Shown here: piece after piece, positions 16,286 through 24,873 of the stretch
Position numbering within the stretch: position 1 is the first letter of the stretch
Layout of the letters: the number at the start of each line of letters is the position of its first letter
Assembly (NCBI RefSeq): GCF_024171785.1
Contig: NZ_JAMTCK010000007.1
Location: 338,658-402,657 of the forward strand
DNA from: Goodfellowiella coeruleoviolacea
GTDB taxonomy: Bacteria > Actinomycetota > Actinomycetes > Mycobacteriales > Pseudonocardiaceae
Length of the DNA stretch: 64,000 nt
Direction of reading: 5' to 3'
Position numbers and translations under genes: made by a program
Notes under the pieces: generated by a model
Database searches by the model: none
What the model was told of the DNA's origin: nothing
What the model saw: the letters and a program-made list of their open reading frames with translations, nothing else

Positions 16286-17113
16286 TCACCCCAGGTGGTC
16301 GTTGGCGCCGCTGACCCAGGCGATGTAGCGCTCGGCGGACCGCCGCACCGCGTTCTTGGCATCCGTGACCACCGGACCGCCCACCAGGCTGTACAGGTGG
16401 TGGAACTGGTAGGGCTCCAGCCGGTCCACGATCCTGCGCACCAGCCCGGCGGAGAGCGGGATCGCGTTGGGGTAGCTGCGCATGAACGTCACCCACCCGT
16501 GGTCGGCCACCGGCATGATGGTGTCCCCGGTGAGCAGGGTGCCCCGGCCACCCGCCCCGGCGGCGACGTGGGCGACCGCGGCGCCGGGGAAGTGCCCGCC
16601 CGCCTCGACCAGGGTGACGCCGGGCAGGACCTGTTCGGTGCCGCGCCACTCCCGGATGACCGGGTCCTCCCGCCGCACCCACCGCCGGTCGGCGGCGTGC
16701 ACCAGCACGGGAACCCGCCCGAACCGGTGGCTCCAGCTGACCTGCGAGCCGTACATGTGCGGGTGGCTGGCCACGACCACCGCGACGCCCCCGAGTTCGC
16801 CGATCGCGGCGACCAGCGACTCGTCGAGGTGGTTGGGCGGGTCCCACAGCAGGTTCCCCGCCTCGGTCCGCACCAGGTAGCTCCACTGGCCGATGGCGAA
16901 CTCCGGCTCCTGGTGGAACCGGTGGATGCCCGGCTCGACCTCCTCGCGCACCAGCTCGCGGGTGGTCGCGGCGAGCTGGTCCAGGGTGGTCCACACCTGG
17001 CCGGTCCGCGGAACGTACTGCCGCTCGTCCGCGCAGACGCGGCAGTCCTCGGCGGGCGGCCGCGCGGTGTCCGGGTGCTCGACCCCGCAGGTGCCGCAGA
17101 TCCAGATCGTCAT
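16286..17113 (-). CDS. MBL-fold hydrolase with N-terminal zinc ribbon
   Basis: Residues 1-35 hold two paired cysteine motifs (CGTCG and CRVCADERQYV) of rubredoxin/Zn-ribbon type. The rest (about 60-270) is a metallo-beta-lactamase fold, although the canonical HxHxDH is altered to SHPHMYGSQ, followed by GGHFPG and TGDTIM. Loss of HxD suggests an altered metal site. The ATG at 17113 gives the natural MTIWICGTCG start; an in-frame ATG at 17131 adds six residues. Function is unknown; redox sensing by the ribbon is a possibility only. Confidence 0.8.
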   Translation of the reverse strand: MTIWICGTCGVEHPDTARPPAEDCRVCADERQYVPRTGQVWTTLDQLAATTRELVREEVEPGIHRFHQEPEFAIGQWSYLVRTEAGNLLWDPPNHLDESLVAAIGELGGVAVVVASHPHMYGSQVSWSHRFGRVPVLVHAADRRWVRREDPVIREWRGTEQVLPGVTLVEAGGHFPGAAVAHVAAGAGGRGTLLTGDTIMPVADHGWVTFMRSYPNAIPLSAGLVRRIVDRLEPYQFHHLYSLVGGPVVTDAKNAVRRSAERYIAWVSGANDHLG

Positions 17114-17229
17114 GCGGTGAGTCTGGGACATCCACCGCGATCGAGGTCAAGGAGCCGACGGCACGGCGGGGCGCGCGGGGGTGTGCGGCGAACCACCCAG
17201 GGCGGGACCGGGGACGTAGAGTCCGGCGG

Positions 17230-17745
17230 ATGGGCGTTGACTGGCCGAGGGCCGAGGTGACCACCACCGGGCGGCTGCGCCTGGAGCCGATCACCGCGGC
17301 GCACGCGCCGGCCATGTGCGCGGTGCTGGCCGATCCCGCGCTCTACACCGTCATCGGCGGCCAGCCACCGGACCTGGCCAGCCTCACCCGGCGGTACGCC
17401 GCGCTGGCCGGACAGCGCTCACCGGACGGGACGCAGGCGTGGCTGAACTGGGCGGTGCTGCTCCGGGCCGGTGGTGCGGCCGTGGGCACGGTGCAGGCCA
17501 CGGTGGTGGCCGAGGGCGGCCGGCTGGTCGCCGAGCTGGCGTGGATCGTGGGCGTGCGCCACCAGGGCAACGGCTACGCGCGCGAGGCGGCCGGGGCGGT
17601 GCGGGGCTGGCTGGCCGCCCGAGGCGTCGACCGGTTCCGGGCGCACATCCACCCCGGGCACGCCGCCAGCGCGCGGGTGGCCGCCGCGATCGGGTTGGCC
17701 CCGAGCGAGCAGTGGCAGGACGGGGAACGCCGCTGGGTGGGCTGA
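17230..17745 (+). CDS. GNAT-family N-acetyltransferase
   Basis: This 171-residue protein has the RimJ/RimL-like layout: RLRLEPITAAHAPAM near the start, ELAWIVGVRHQGNGYAREAAGAV (split across the acetyl-CoA loop GNGYA), and a final HPGHAASARVAAAIGL. The acceptor is not predictable. It stands alone between the divergent MBL gene and thrS. The ATG lies immediately after a short promoter region without a strong ribosome binding site, so translation may be leaderless or weak. Confidence 0.85.
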   Translation: MGVDWPRAEVTTTGRLRLEPITAAHAPAMCAVLADPALYTVIGGQPPDLASLTRRYAALAGQRSPDGTQAWLNWAVLLRAGGAAVGTVQATVVAEGGRLVAELAWIVGVRHQGNGYAREAAGAVRGWLAARGVDRFRAHIHPGHAASARVAAAIGLAPSEQWQDGERRWVG

Positions 17746-17826
17746 CCGGGGCAGTGGATAGCATCGGAGGTTGACATCAGCCCACCGCTTCACCGCGCGT
17801 GAAGTGAGCACCACCGAGGAGTCGTC

Positions 17827-19854
17827 GTGTCCGAGCCGCGTCCCCCAGCCGCCGAACCCGCGCCGCGCGTGGTGGTACCGGCTGGCACTACCGCGGGGAC
17901 CGCGGTGCGCGAGGCCGGGTATCCCACCAAGGGGCCGCTGGCCGTGGTCGTCGTGCGCGACCTGCACGGCAGGCTGCGCGACCTGTCCTGGACGCCGGAG
18001 GCCGACACCGAGGTGGAGACGGTCGCCGCGGACACCGAGGACGGCCGCAGCGTGATCCGCCACTCCTGCGCGCACGTGCTCGCGCAGGCGGTGCAGCAGC
18101 TGTTCCCCGAGGCCAAGCTGGGCATCGGCCCGCCCATCCGGGACGGCTTCTACTACGACTTCGCCGTGGACCGGCCGTTCACCCCCGAGGACCTGCAGGC
18201 GCTGGAGAAGCGCATGAAGCAGATCATCAAGGGCTCGCAGCGGTTCTCCCGGCGGGTGGTCGAGTCGGTGGCGGCGGCCAAGGAGGAACTGGCCGGCGAG
18301 CCGTTCAAGCTGGAGCTGGTCGACCTCAAGAGCGAGGTGGACACCGCCGAGGTGATGGAGGTCGGCGGTGGCGAGCTGACCATCTACGACAACCTCGACC
18401 CGCGCACGGGCGAGCGGGTGTGGGGCGACCTGTGCCGAGGCCCGCACCTGCCGACCACCAAGCACATCCCGGCCTTCGCCCTGACCAGGGTGGCCGCCGC
18501 CTACTGGCGCGGCAACGAGCGCAACCCGCAGCTGCAGCGCGTCTACGGCACCGCGTGGGAGTCGCAGGAGGCGCTGGACAAGCACCTGGAGATGCTGGCC
18601 GAGGCCGAGCGGCGGGACCACCGCCGGCTCGGCGCCGAACTGGACCTGTTCAGCTTCCCCGAGGAACTCGGCTCCGGCCTGCCGGTGTTCCACCCCAAGG
18701 GCGGCATCATCCGGCGTGAGCTGGAGGCGTACTCGCGGCAGAAGCACGAGGAACACGGCTACGAGTTCGTCAACACCCCGCACCTCACCAAGGGCGCGCT
18801 GTTCGAGACCTCCGGGCACCTGCCGCACTACGCGGACAGCATGTTCCCGCCCATGCACTTCGAGGGCACCGACTACTACGTCAAGGCGATGAACTGCCCG
18901 ATGCACAACCTGATCTTCAGGTCGCGCGGGCGGTCCTACCGGGAGCTGCCACTGCGGCTGTTCGAGTTCGGCAGCGTGTACCGGTACGAGAAGTCCGGTG
19001 TGGTGCACGGCCTGACCCGGGTGCGCGGCATGACCCAGGACGACTCGCACATCTACTGCACCAAGGAGCAGATGCAGGAGGAGCTGCGCTCGCTGCTCAC
19101 CTTCGTGCTCGACCTGCTGCGCGACTACGGGCTCAACGACTTCTACCTCGAACTGTCCACCCGGGACGACTCGCCCAAGTTCATCGGCGAGCCCGAGGAG
19201 TGGGCGGAGGCCACCGAGGCGCTGCGGGTGGCCGCGGAGGCCTCCGGCCTGCAACTGGTGCCCGACCCGGGCGGGGCCGCCTACTACGGGCCGAAGATCT
19301 CGGTGCAGGCCAAGGACGCCATCGGTCGGACCTGGCAGATGTCCACCATCCAGGTCGACTTCCAGCAGCCCAAGCGGTTCGGGCTGGAGTACCAGGCGGC
19401 CGACGGCACGCGGCAGCAGCCGGTGATGATCCACCGCGCGCTGTTCGGGTCCATCGAGCGGTTCTTCGGCGTGCTCACCGAGCACTACGCGGGCGCGTTC
19501 CCGGCGTGGCTGGCTCCCGTGCAGGTGGTCGGCATCCCCATCGCCGACGAGCACGTGGCGCACCTGCGGAGCGTGGCCACGCTGCTGCGGCAGCGGGGCG
19601 TGCGGGTGGAGGTGGACACCTCGGACGACCGGATGCAGAAGAAGATCCGCACGCACACCACGCAGAAGGTGCCGTTCATGCTGCTGGCCGGCGCCAAGGA
19701 CGTGGAGAACGACGCGGTGTCCTTCCGGTTCCGGGACGGCACCCAGGTCAACGGGGTCGCGGTGGACCGGGCGGTGGCGGTGCTGACCGACTGGATCCAG
19801 CGCCGGGAGAACGAGTCGCCGACCGCCCAGCACCTGCGCGCCGACCTGGCCTGA
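17827..19854 (+). CDS. thrS: Threonyl-tRNA synthetase
   Basis: The 675-residue class II synthetase has an N-terminal TGS domain (about 1-75) and an editing domain with HSCAH at 79-83 and the CRGPH cysteine near 203. The catalytic core (about 270-560) contains [19 protein letters not shown] and the zinc/threonine-binding residues. The anticodon-binding domain lies at about 565-670. It charges tRNA-Thr in the cytoplasm. The start is GTG with GAGGAG upstream. It heads the block thrS-HIT-pgsA-acyltransferase-pimA-nudix, the same order as M. tuberculosis Rv2614c-Rv2609c. No T-box leader is seen in the 80 bp upstream; TAGCAT at 17759 may be the -10. Confidence 0.98.
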   Translation: MSEPRPPAAEPAPRVVVPAGTTAGTAVREAGYPTKGPLAVVVVRDLHGRLRDLSWTPEADTEVETVAADTEDGRSVIRHSCAHVLAQAVQQLFPEAKLGIGPPIRDGFYYDFAVDRPFTPEDLQALEKRMKQIIKGSQRFSRRVVESVAAAKEELAGEPFKLELVDLKSEVDTAEVMEVGGGELTIYDNLDPRTGERVWGDLCRGPHLPTTKHIPAFALTRVAAAYWRGNERNPQLQRVYGTAWESQEALDKHLEMLAEAERRDHRRLGAELDLFSFPEELGSGLPVFHPKGGIIRRELEAYSRQKHEEHGYEFVNTPHLTKGALFETSGHLPHYADSMFPPMHFEGTDYYVKAMNCPMHNLIFRSRGRSYRELPLRLFEFGSVYRYEKSGVVHGLTRVRGMTQDDSHIYCTKEQMQEELRSLLTFVLDLLRDYGLNDFYLELSTRDDSPKFIGEPEEWAEATEALRVAAEASGLQLVPDPGGAAYYGPKISVQAKDAIGRTWQMSTIQVDFQQPKRFGLEYQAADGTRQQPVMIHRALFGSIERFFGVLTEHYAGAFPAWLAPVQVVGIPIADEHVAHLRSVATLLRQRGVRVEVDTSDDRMQKKIRTHTTQKVPFMLLAGAKDVENDAVSFRFRDGTQVNGVAVDRAVAVLTDWIQRRENESPTAQHLRADLA

Positions 19855-19876
19855 CCCGGCGATGCGGAGGCGGTAG

Positions 19877-20431
19877 ATGAGCGACCAGCCGGAACTGGTG
19901 GCACAGCAGGGCGTTGGCGTGCCCGACGCCCTGCAGCGGCTGTGGACACCCCATCGGATGGCCTACATCCAGGGCGAGAACAAGCCGACGGACAGCGCGC
20001 AGGACGGCTGCCCGTTCTGCCGGCTGTCCGGCCAACCCGACGCCGACGCGCTCATCCTGGCGCGCGGCGAGCTGGTGTACGCGGTGCTGAACCTGTACCC
20101 GTACAACCCGGGGCACCTGATGGTGGTGCCCTACCGGCACGTCGCCGACTACACCGACCTGAGCCCGGCGGAAACCGTGGAGCTGGCCCGGTTCACCCAG
20201 CGGGCCATGCGGGTGGTGCGGCACGCGTCCGCGCCGCACGGCTTCAACATCGGGCTGAACCAGGGCGCGGTGGCCGGCGCCGGCATCGCCGCGCACCTGC
20301 ACCAGCACGTGGTGCCCAGGTGGGGCGGGGACGCCAACTTCATGCCGGTGATCGGGCACACCAAGGTGCTGCCGCAGTTGCTGGCCGAGACCAGGCAGCT
20401 GCTCGCCCAGGCGTGGCAGGCGGTCGACTGA
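19877..20431 (+). CDS. HIT-domain protein, AP4A phosphorylase-like
   Basis: The 184-residue protein carries the histidine triad HLHQHVVPRW (about residues 139-148). Two cysteines (CPFCRL) and a conserved NLYPYNPGHLMVVPYRHV segment precede it. It is the counterpart of Rv2613c, an AP4A phosphorylase/hydrolase that degrades dinucleoside polyphosphates, which aminoacyl-tRNA synthetases such as the adjacent ThrS can produce. The ATG lies 22 bp after thrS with GGAGG upstream, so it is probably in the same transcript. Confidence 0.93.
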   Translation: MSDQPELVAQQGVGVPDALQRLWTPHRMAYIQGENKPTDSAQDGCPFCRLSGQPDADALILARGELVYAVLNLYPYNPGHLMVVPYRHVADYTDLSPAETVELARFTQRAMRVVRHASAPHGFNIGLNQGAVAGAGIAAHLHQHVVPRWGGDANFMPVIGHTKVLPQLLAETRQLLAQAWQAVD

Positions 20432-20849
20432 GCCGGGTCGGGCAAACACCGAAAACAGCACGGGCGGGGTGTCGCGCGGTACGCCGCGGCACCCCGTCCG
20501 ACTTCCCGGCACCCGGTTGTCGGCAATACCAAGAATGGCGTGCGCGAGCGCGCTGACCACTCCGGAATCGTTGCCATTTCGGCCTCCGGTGAGCGGGGTG
20601 GCCGGGGTGTGCGCGATGGCCGTTCCACGATCGGGGGACCTGCTGGTCCGGTTGCGTCGAGTTCCGCCCCGGTGCCGGTGAAATAGCACGTCGCGGCCGG
20701 TTCGAACAGGCTCGTCGCACTGCCGGAAAGGCACTGGAAAAAGGTTAGGCCTGCTCACGACTGCGCGTTATGTTTCCGAATGGCCGAGCGGATGTACCCA
20801 TTGGACGGCCAGCAACCCCGCCGATGGCCGATCGTATTGACCCGCCATC
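20432..20849. other. Intergenic interval between HIT gene and XRE pair
   Basis: There is no supported gene. A frame at 20469-20681 lacks a ribosome binding site and family resemblance. The stretch marks where the otherwise conserved HIT-pgsA junction has been opened by an insertion of about 1.6 kb (the XRE/DUF5753 pair). It should contain the promoter of that pair, but no clear hexamers stand out. Confidence 0.5.
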
Positions 20850-20867
20850 ATGGCTAGGGTTCGATTT

Positions 20868-21065
20868 ATGATCGCCTACGTACTCCCCGAAGCGGAGGCG
20901 AAGTCGAATCCCGTCGACGTGCTCCCCGAAGCCGCGGCGAGGTCGGGTTCCAGCGAGGTGCCGCCTGACGTGGTAGCCCGGTCGAGATCGGCCGCCGTGC
21001 TCCCGGACCGCAGGGCGAGACCGGGCCCGGCCGCGCGGCCGACCACCGCGGAGTCCGCGTCATGA
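20868..21065 (+). CDS. Small repetitive protein coupled to XRE regulator
   Basis: This open frame of 65 residues (71 if started at ATG 20850) ends in TGA overlapping the ATG of the XRE gene (ATGA), a sign of translational coupling. Its sequence consists of about four degenerate 13-14-residue units beginning VLPEAEAKS, VLPEAAARS, VPPDVVARS and VLPDRRARP. I do not recognise the family. Scr1-type XRE regulators are often paired with a small DUF397 protein, but this one does not look like DUF397 and lies upstream, not downstream. It could be a genuine small partner or a leader ORF. Confidence 0.45.
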   Translation: MIAYVLPEAEAKSNPVDVLPEAAARSGSSEVPPDVVARSRSAAVLPDRRARPGPAARPTTAESAS

Positions 21066-21931
21066 CCGCCCCCGAACGGTTCCGGCTGGCTCGCGAGCGG
21101 CTGTCCAGGGAGCTGCGTCGATTACGGTCCGACGCCGAGCTGACCGGCACCGCGGCGGCCAGGGCCGCCGGCATGAGCCAGTCCAAGCTGTCCAAGATCG
21201 AGAACGGCATGCTGCTGCCGTCCGTGGCCGATGTGGAGCGCCTGGTCGTCGAGCTGGGCGCGGCCGAGGAGGTCAGGGCCGAGCTGGTGGCGCTGGCCAA
21301 GGCCCTGCACACCGAGACCGACAGCCGGCGGGTGGTGCTGCACCGCGGTGCGCACCGCCACCAGCAGGCGGTCGGCCGGATCGAGGCCAAGGCCACGGCC
21401 AGCCGCTTCTTCCTGCTCAACCTGGTCCCGGCGCTGCTGCGCAGCGAGGCCTACCAGCGTGCCGTGCTGGCGCTGGTGTCCGAGGACGAGCGGGAGGCGG
21501 CGGTCGCCGCGCTCGCGGCCCGGCGGTCCGTGCTGGACGATCCCGGCAAGCAGTTCGTGTTCCTGCTGGCCGAGGGCGCGCTGCGGTGGCGGCTGGGGTC
21601 GGCCCAGCTCATGCGCGAGCAGGTCGAGCACATCGCCGGCCACCTGGACCGGCCCAACGTGCGGATCGGGGTGGTGCCCTGGGCCGCCGGGGCCGACGCG
21701 GTGGTGCTGCACGGGTTCCACATCTACGACGAGCGGGTGGTGACGGTGAGCCTGCACACCGGCAGCGCCACCATCACCGACCCGGTCGACGTGCGGGAGT
21801 ACCTGAACCTGTTCGAGAAGCTGGCGTGTCGCGCGGTCTACGGCGACCAGCTCCGGGAGCTGCTGGCCGGCATCGCCGCGGACTACGCCAGCCTGGTCCG
21901 GACAGACCTGGTGCCCCCGGGACCCGCCTAG
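21062..21931 (+). CDS. XRE-family regulator with DUF5753 (Scr1-like)
   Basis: The 289-residue protein has an N-terminal helix-turn-helix (about residues 9-65, with GTAAARAAGMSQSKLSKIENGML) and a C-terminal DUF5753-like ligand/effector domain (about 95-275, including the typical LMREQVEHIAGHLDRPNVRIGVVPW). Such regulators are abundant in Streptomyces and Pseudonocardiaceae, where some act in development or toxin-antitoxin-like pairs. It overlaps the preceding small ORF by 4 bp and interrupts the thrS-HIT-pgsA synteny, so it is an insertion relative to mycobacteria. Confidence 0.9.
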   Translation: MTAPERFRLARERLSRELRRLRSDAELTGTAAARAAGMSQSKLSKIENGMLLPSVADVERLVVELGAAEEVRAELVALAKALHTETDSRRVVLHRGAHRHQQAVGRIEAKATASRFFLLNLVPALLRSEAYQRAVLALVSEDEREAAVAALAARRSVLDDPGKQFVFLLAEGALRWRLGSAQLMREQVEHIAGHLDRPNVRIGVVPWAAGADAVVLHGFHIYDERVVTVSLHTGSATITDPVDVREYLNLFEKLACRAVYGDQLRELLAGIAADYASLVRTDLVPPGPA

Positions 21932-22018
21932 TCCCGGTGTCGCCGCGCCACGGACTGAGCTGGGCGGTTAGGCTTCCGAGGCCATTGGTCCCCTGCGGTA
22001 GGTGCAGTCGACAGCCTC

Positions 22019-22630
22019 ATGCTCAACATCTTCGCCCGTGCCTCGGTCTCACGCGTCACCGATCCCATCGGGACGTGGCTGGTTCGCCGTGGGCTCAGCC
22101 CGAACGCCATGACGGTGGTCGGCACCGTGGGCACGGTGCTGTCCGCCGTCTGGTTCTTCCCGCGCGACCAGCTGTTCGCGGGCTCGGTGGCGGTCACCGT
22201 GTTCGTGCTGTTCGACCTGCTCGACGGGGCCATGGCCAGGGCGCGGGGCAGCGGAACGCCGTTCGGCGCGGTGCTGGACGCCAGCTGTGACCGGATCGCC
22301 GACGGGGCGCTGTTCGCCGCGCTCACCTGGTGGGCGCTGGCCGTGGCGCAGGACCGGTCGCTGGCCGCGGCCAGCCTGGTCTGCCTGGTGGCCGCGCAGG
22401 TCATCTCCTACGTCAAGGCGCGGGCCGAGGCGTCCGGGCTGGCCGCGGACGGGGGACTGGTGGAGCGCGCCGAGCGGTTCATCATCGCGCTGGTGGGCAC
22501 CGGGCTGGAGGGCCTGTCCGTGCCGCACGCCGCGACCGTGGCGCTGTGGCTGCTCGCGGCGCTGTCGGTGATCACCGTGGGCCAGCGGCTGGTGGCCGTG
22601 TGGCGGGCGGCGAAGGGGGCACAGGGATGA
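22019..22630 (+). CDS. pgsA: Phosphatidylinositol phosphate synthase (CDP-alcohol phosphatidyltransferase)
   Basis: This 203-residue membrane protein has about six helices and the CDP-alcohol phosphatidyltransferase signature: D66-LL-D69-G-x2-A-R-x8-G83-x3-D87-x3-D91. It transfers phosphatidic acid from CDP-diacylglycerol to inositol-1-phosphate. This is the first step of phosphatidylinositol and PIM synthesis, and is assigned from the position directly before the acyltransferase and pimA genes as in Rv2612c-Rv2610c. The stop overlaps the next ATG (ATGA). Confidence 0.95.
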   Translation: MLNIFARASVSRVTDPIGTWLVRRGLSPNAMTVVGTVGTVLSAVWFFPRDQLFAGSVAVTVFVLFDLLDGAMARARGSGTPFGAVLDASCDRIADGALFAALTWWALAVAQDRSLAAASLVCLVAAQVISYVKARAEASGLAADGGLVERAERFIIALVGTGLEGLSVPHAATVALWLLAALSVITVGQRLVAVWRAAKGAQG

Positions 22631-23697
22631 CGACCGGGTCGCGGGCGTCGGTCAACGAGGCACTGGCGGCACTGGGCTACCTGGCCGGCTGGCGGCTGAC
22701 CAGGGCGTTGCCCGAGGGCGTGGCCCACTGGCTGTTCGGCGCGGCCGCCGACCTGGCGGCCCGGCGCGGCGGACCGGGCGCCACCCAGCTGCGGCGCAAC
22801 CTGGCCCGGGTGGTGCCCCGGGCCGGCGCGGACGAACTGGACGACCTGGTGCGCCAGGCCATGCGGTCCTATGCCCGCTACTGGTGCGAGGCGTTCCGGC
22901 TGCGCCCGGCCGACCGGGCCGGGGTGGTCCGCGACGGTGACCGGTTCGTCACCGGGCAGGAGTACCTGGACGCGGCACTGGCCCAGGGCAACGGCGCGGT
23001 GCTGGCGCTGCCCCACTCGGGCAACTGGGATCTGGCCGGGGTGTGGCTGGCCGGGCACTGCGGCAGCTTCACCACGGTGGCCGAGCGGCTGCGCCCGGAG
23101 GTGCTCTACCGCAGGTTCGTGGCCTACCGGGAGTCGCTGGGCTTCGAGGTGGTGCCGCTGACCGGCGGGGCGCGTCCGGCCGCGTCCGTGCTGGCCGAGC
23201 GGCTGCGGGCGAACCAGGTGGTGTGCCTGCTGGCCGACCGGGACCTGACCGACGCGGGCGTGCGCGTGCAGTTCTTCGGCGAGCCGGCCAGGATGCCGGC
23301 GGGCGCGGCCTACCTGGCGGCCCGGACCGGGGCCGCGCTGCTGCCGGCCGGGTGCTGGTACACCGAGGACGGCTGGGGCGTGCGCATCCACCCGCCGATC
23401 CGGATCGCCGGCATCCGCGGCGTGCCCGCGGCCACCCAGGCGCTGGCCGACGTGTTCGCCGCGGACATCGCCGCCCACCCGGCCGACTGGCACATGCTGC
23501 AGCGGGTGTGGGAGGCCGACCTGCCCGAGGCGCCCGGCGGGCGGCCCCGGCGGGCGGCCAGACCCGGCTGGGCCGGCCAGCCCCGCGACGCCGGCCAGCC
23601 CGGTGTTGGCCAGCCCGGTGTTGGCCAGCCCGGTGTTGGGCAGCCGCGCCAGGCCAGTGAGGTCGGCCAGCCGGCCGGCCACGGGGAGCCCTCGTGA
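22627..23697 (+). CDS. Phosphatidylinositol mannoside acyltransferase (PatA-type)
   Basis: The 356-residue LpxL/HtrB-superfamily acyltransferase has the catalytic HSGNWD motif at about residues 123-128. It is expected to acylate the mannose of PIM1/PIM2 at the inner face of the membrane. The frame is open further upstream, but ATG 22627 overlaps the pgsA stop and matches family starts. Unusually, the C-terminus is extended by about 50 residues rich in Gly, Gln and Pro, containing GQPGV three times, encoded by an exact 15-bp tandem repeat. Confidence 0.93.
   Translation: MTTGSRASVNEALAALGYLAGWRLTRALPEGVAHWLFGAAADLAARRGGPGATQLRRNLARVVPRAGADELDDLVRQAMRSYARYWCEAFRLRPADRAGVVRDGDRFVTGQEYLDAALAQGNGAVLALPHSGNWDLAGVWLAGHCGSFTTVAERLRPEVLYRRFVAYRESLGFEVVPLTGGARPAASVLAERLRANQVVCLLADRDLTDAGVRVQFFGEPARMPAGAAYLAARTGAALLPAGCWYTEDGWGVRIHPPIRIAGIRGVPAATQALADVFAADIAAHPADWHMLQRVWEADLPEAPGGRPRRAARPGWAGQPRDAGQPGVGQPGVGQPGVGQPRQASEVGQPAGHGEPS
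23593..23637 (+). repeat. 15-bp exact tandem repeat x3 inside the acyltransferase gene
   Basis: Three identical copies of GGCCAGCCCGGTGTT (23593, 23608, 23623) encode repeated GQPGV pentapeptides near the C-terminus of the PIM acyltransferase. A partial fourth unit follows. Such arrays change length by slippage without breaking the frame. Confidence 0.95.
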
Positions 23698-24836
23698 GGG
23701 TCGGCATCGTCTGCCCCTACTCGCTGGAGGTGCCCGGCGGTGTGCAGGCGCACGTGGTCGACCTGGCCAGGGCGCTGCGCGGGCTCGGCCACGAGGTGGA
23801 GGTGCTGGCGCCGGCCGCCGAGGAGAGCGAGCTGCCCGAGTTCGTCACCCCGTCCGGCCGCGCGGTCGGCATCCCGTACAACGGCTCGGTGGCCCGGCTG
23901 GCCTTCGGGCCGCTGTCCTTCGCCCGGGTGCGCCGGTGGATCCGGGAGCACGAGTTCGACGTGCTGCACCTGCACGAGCCGGTGGCGCCCAGCCTGTCCA
24001 TGCTCGCCCTGATGGTGGCCGACGGCCCGATCGTGGCGACCTTCCACACGGCCACGCCCCGCTCGCGCGCGCTGGCCGCGTTCCAGGCCGTGCTGCGGCC
24101 GTTCCTGGAGAAGATCACCGCGCGGATCGCGGTGTCCGCGCTGGCCCGCCGGGTGCAGGTGGAGCACCTGGGCGGCGACGCCGTGGAGATCCCCAACGGG
24201 GTGGACGTGGGGCTGTTCGCCGCCGCCGAGCCACTGCCCGACCACCCGCCGACCGGGTGCACGGTCGGGTTCGTCGGCCGCTACACCGAGCCGCGCAAGG
24301 GCATGCCGGTGCTGCTGGACGCGCTGCGCCCGCTGGTCGCGGACCTGCCGGAGCTGCGCCTGCTGGTGGTCGGCCGGGGGGACGAGGACGAGCTGCGCGC
24401 CCAGGCCGGGCCGGCGCTGGCCGACCGGCTGGTGCTGCTCGGCCAGGTCGACGACGCCACCAAGGCCAGCGCGCTGCGCAGCGTGGACGTGTACTGCGCG
24501 CCCAACACCGGCGGGGAGAGCTTCGGCATCATCCTGACCGAGGCGATGGCCGCGGGCGCGGCCGTGGTCGCCAGCGACCTGGACGCGTTCCGCCGGGTGC
24601 TCGACGACGGTCGCGCCGGGGTGCTGACCCCGGTCGGCGACGCCGCCGCGCTGGGCGGGGCGCTGCGCGGCCTGCTCACCGATCCGGCGCGGCGGGCCGA
24701 GTACGCCACGCTGGCCACGGCCAGGGTGGCCGCGTTCGACTGGTCGGTGGTCGCCGGCCAGGTGCTGCGGGTCTACGAGACCGCCATGGCGGCCAACCCG
24801 CGCAGTGTCCGGGAAGCCGGGGACGTCCCGTCGTGA
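23694..24836 (+). CDS. pimA: Phosphatidylinositol alpha-mannosyltransferase
   Basis: The 380-residue GT-B fold GT4 glycosyltransferase has an N-terminal PYSLEVPGGVQAHVVDLARAL glycine loop (split here as PYSLEVPGG and VQAHVVDLA). The central segment is IPNGVD, and the donor-site motif GESFGIILTEAMAAG contains the EX7E glutamates. It adds the first mannose from GDP-mannose to phosphatidylinositol. The GTG start overlaps the acyltransferase stop (GTGA). Order and length match PimA (Rv2610c). Confidence 0.96.
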   Translation: MRVGIVCPYSLEVPGGVQAHVVDLARALRGLGHEVEVLAPAAEESELPEFVTPSGRAVGIPYNGSVARLAFGPLSFARVRRWIREHEFDVLHLHEPVAPSLSMLALMVADGPIVATFHTATPRSRALAAFQAVLRPFLEKITARIAVSALARRVQVEHLGGDAVEIPNGVDVGLFAAAEPLPDHPPTGCTVGFVGRYTEPRKGMPVLLDALRPLVADLPELRLLVVGRGDEDELRAQAGPALADRLVLLGQVDDATKASALRSVDVYCAPNTGGESFGIILTEAMAAGAAVVASDLDAFRRVLDDGRAGVLTPVGDAAALGGALRGLLTDPARRAEYATLATARVAAFDWSVVAGQVLRVYETAMAANPRSVREAGDVPS

Positions 24837-24873
24837 GCGGGGCCGGGACCGGCCAGGTTGGTGAGGAGGCCGG

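Noticed and set aside
17746-17826. Possible T-box leader before thrS
   Set aside because: The gap is only about 80 bp and shows no T-box sequence, specifier stem or terminator.
20469-20681. 70-codon frame in the HIT-XRE interval
   Set aside because: No start signal or similarity; composition like non-coding DNA.
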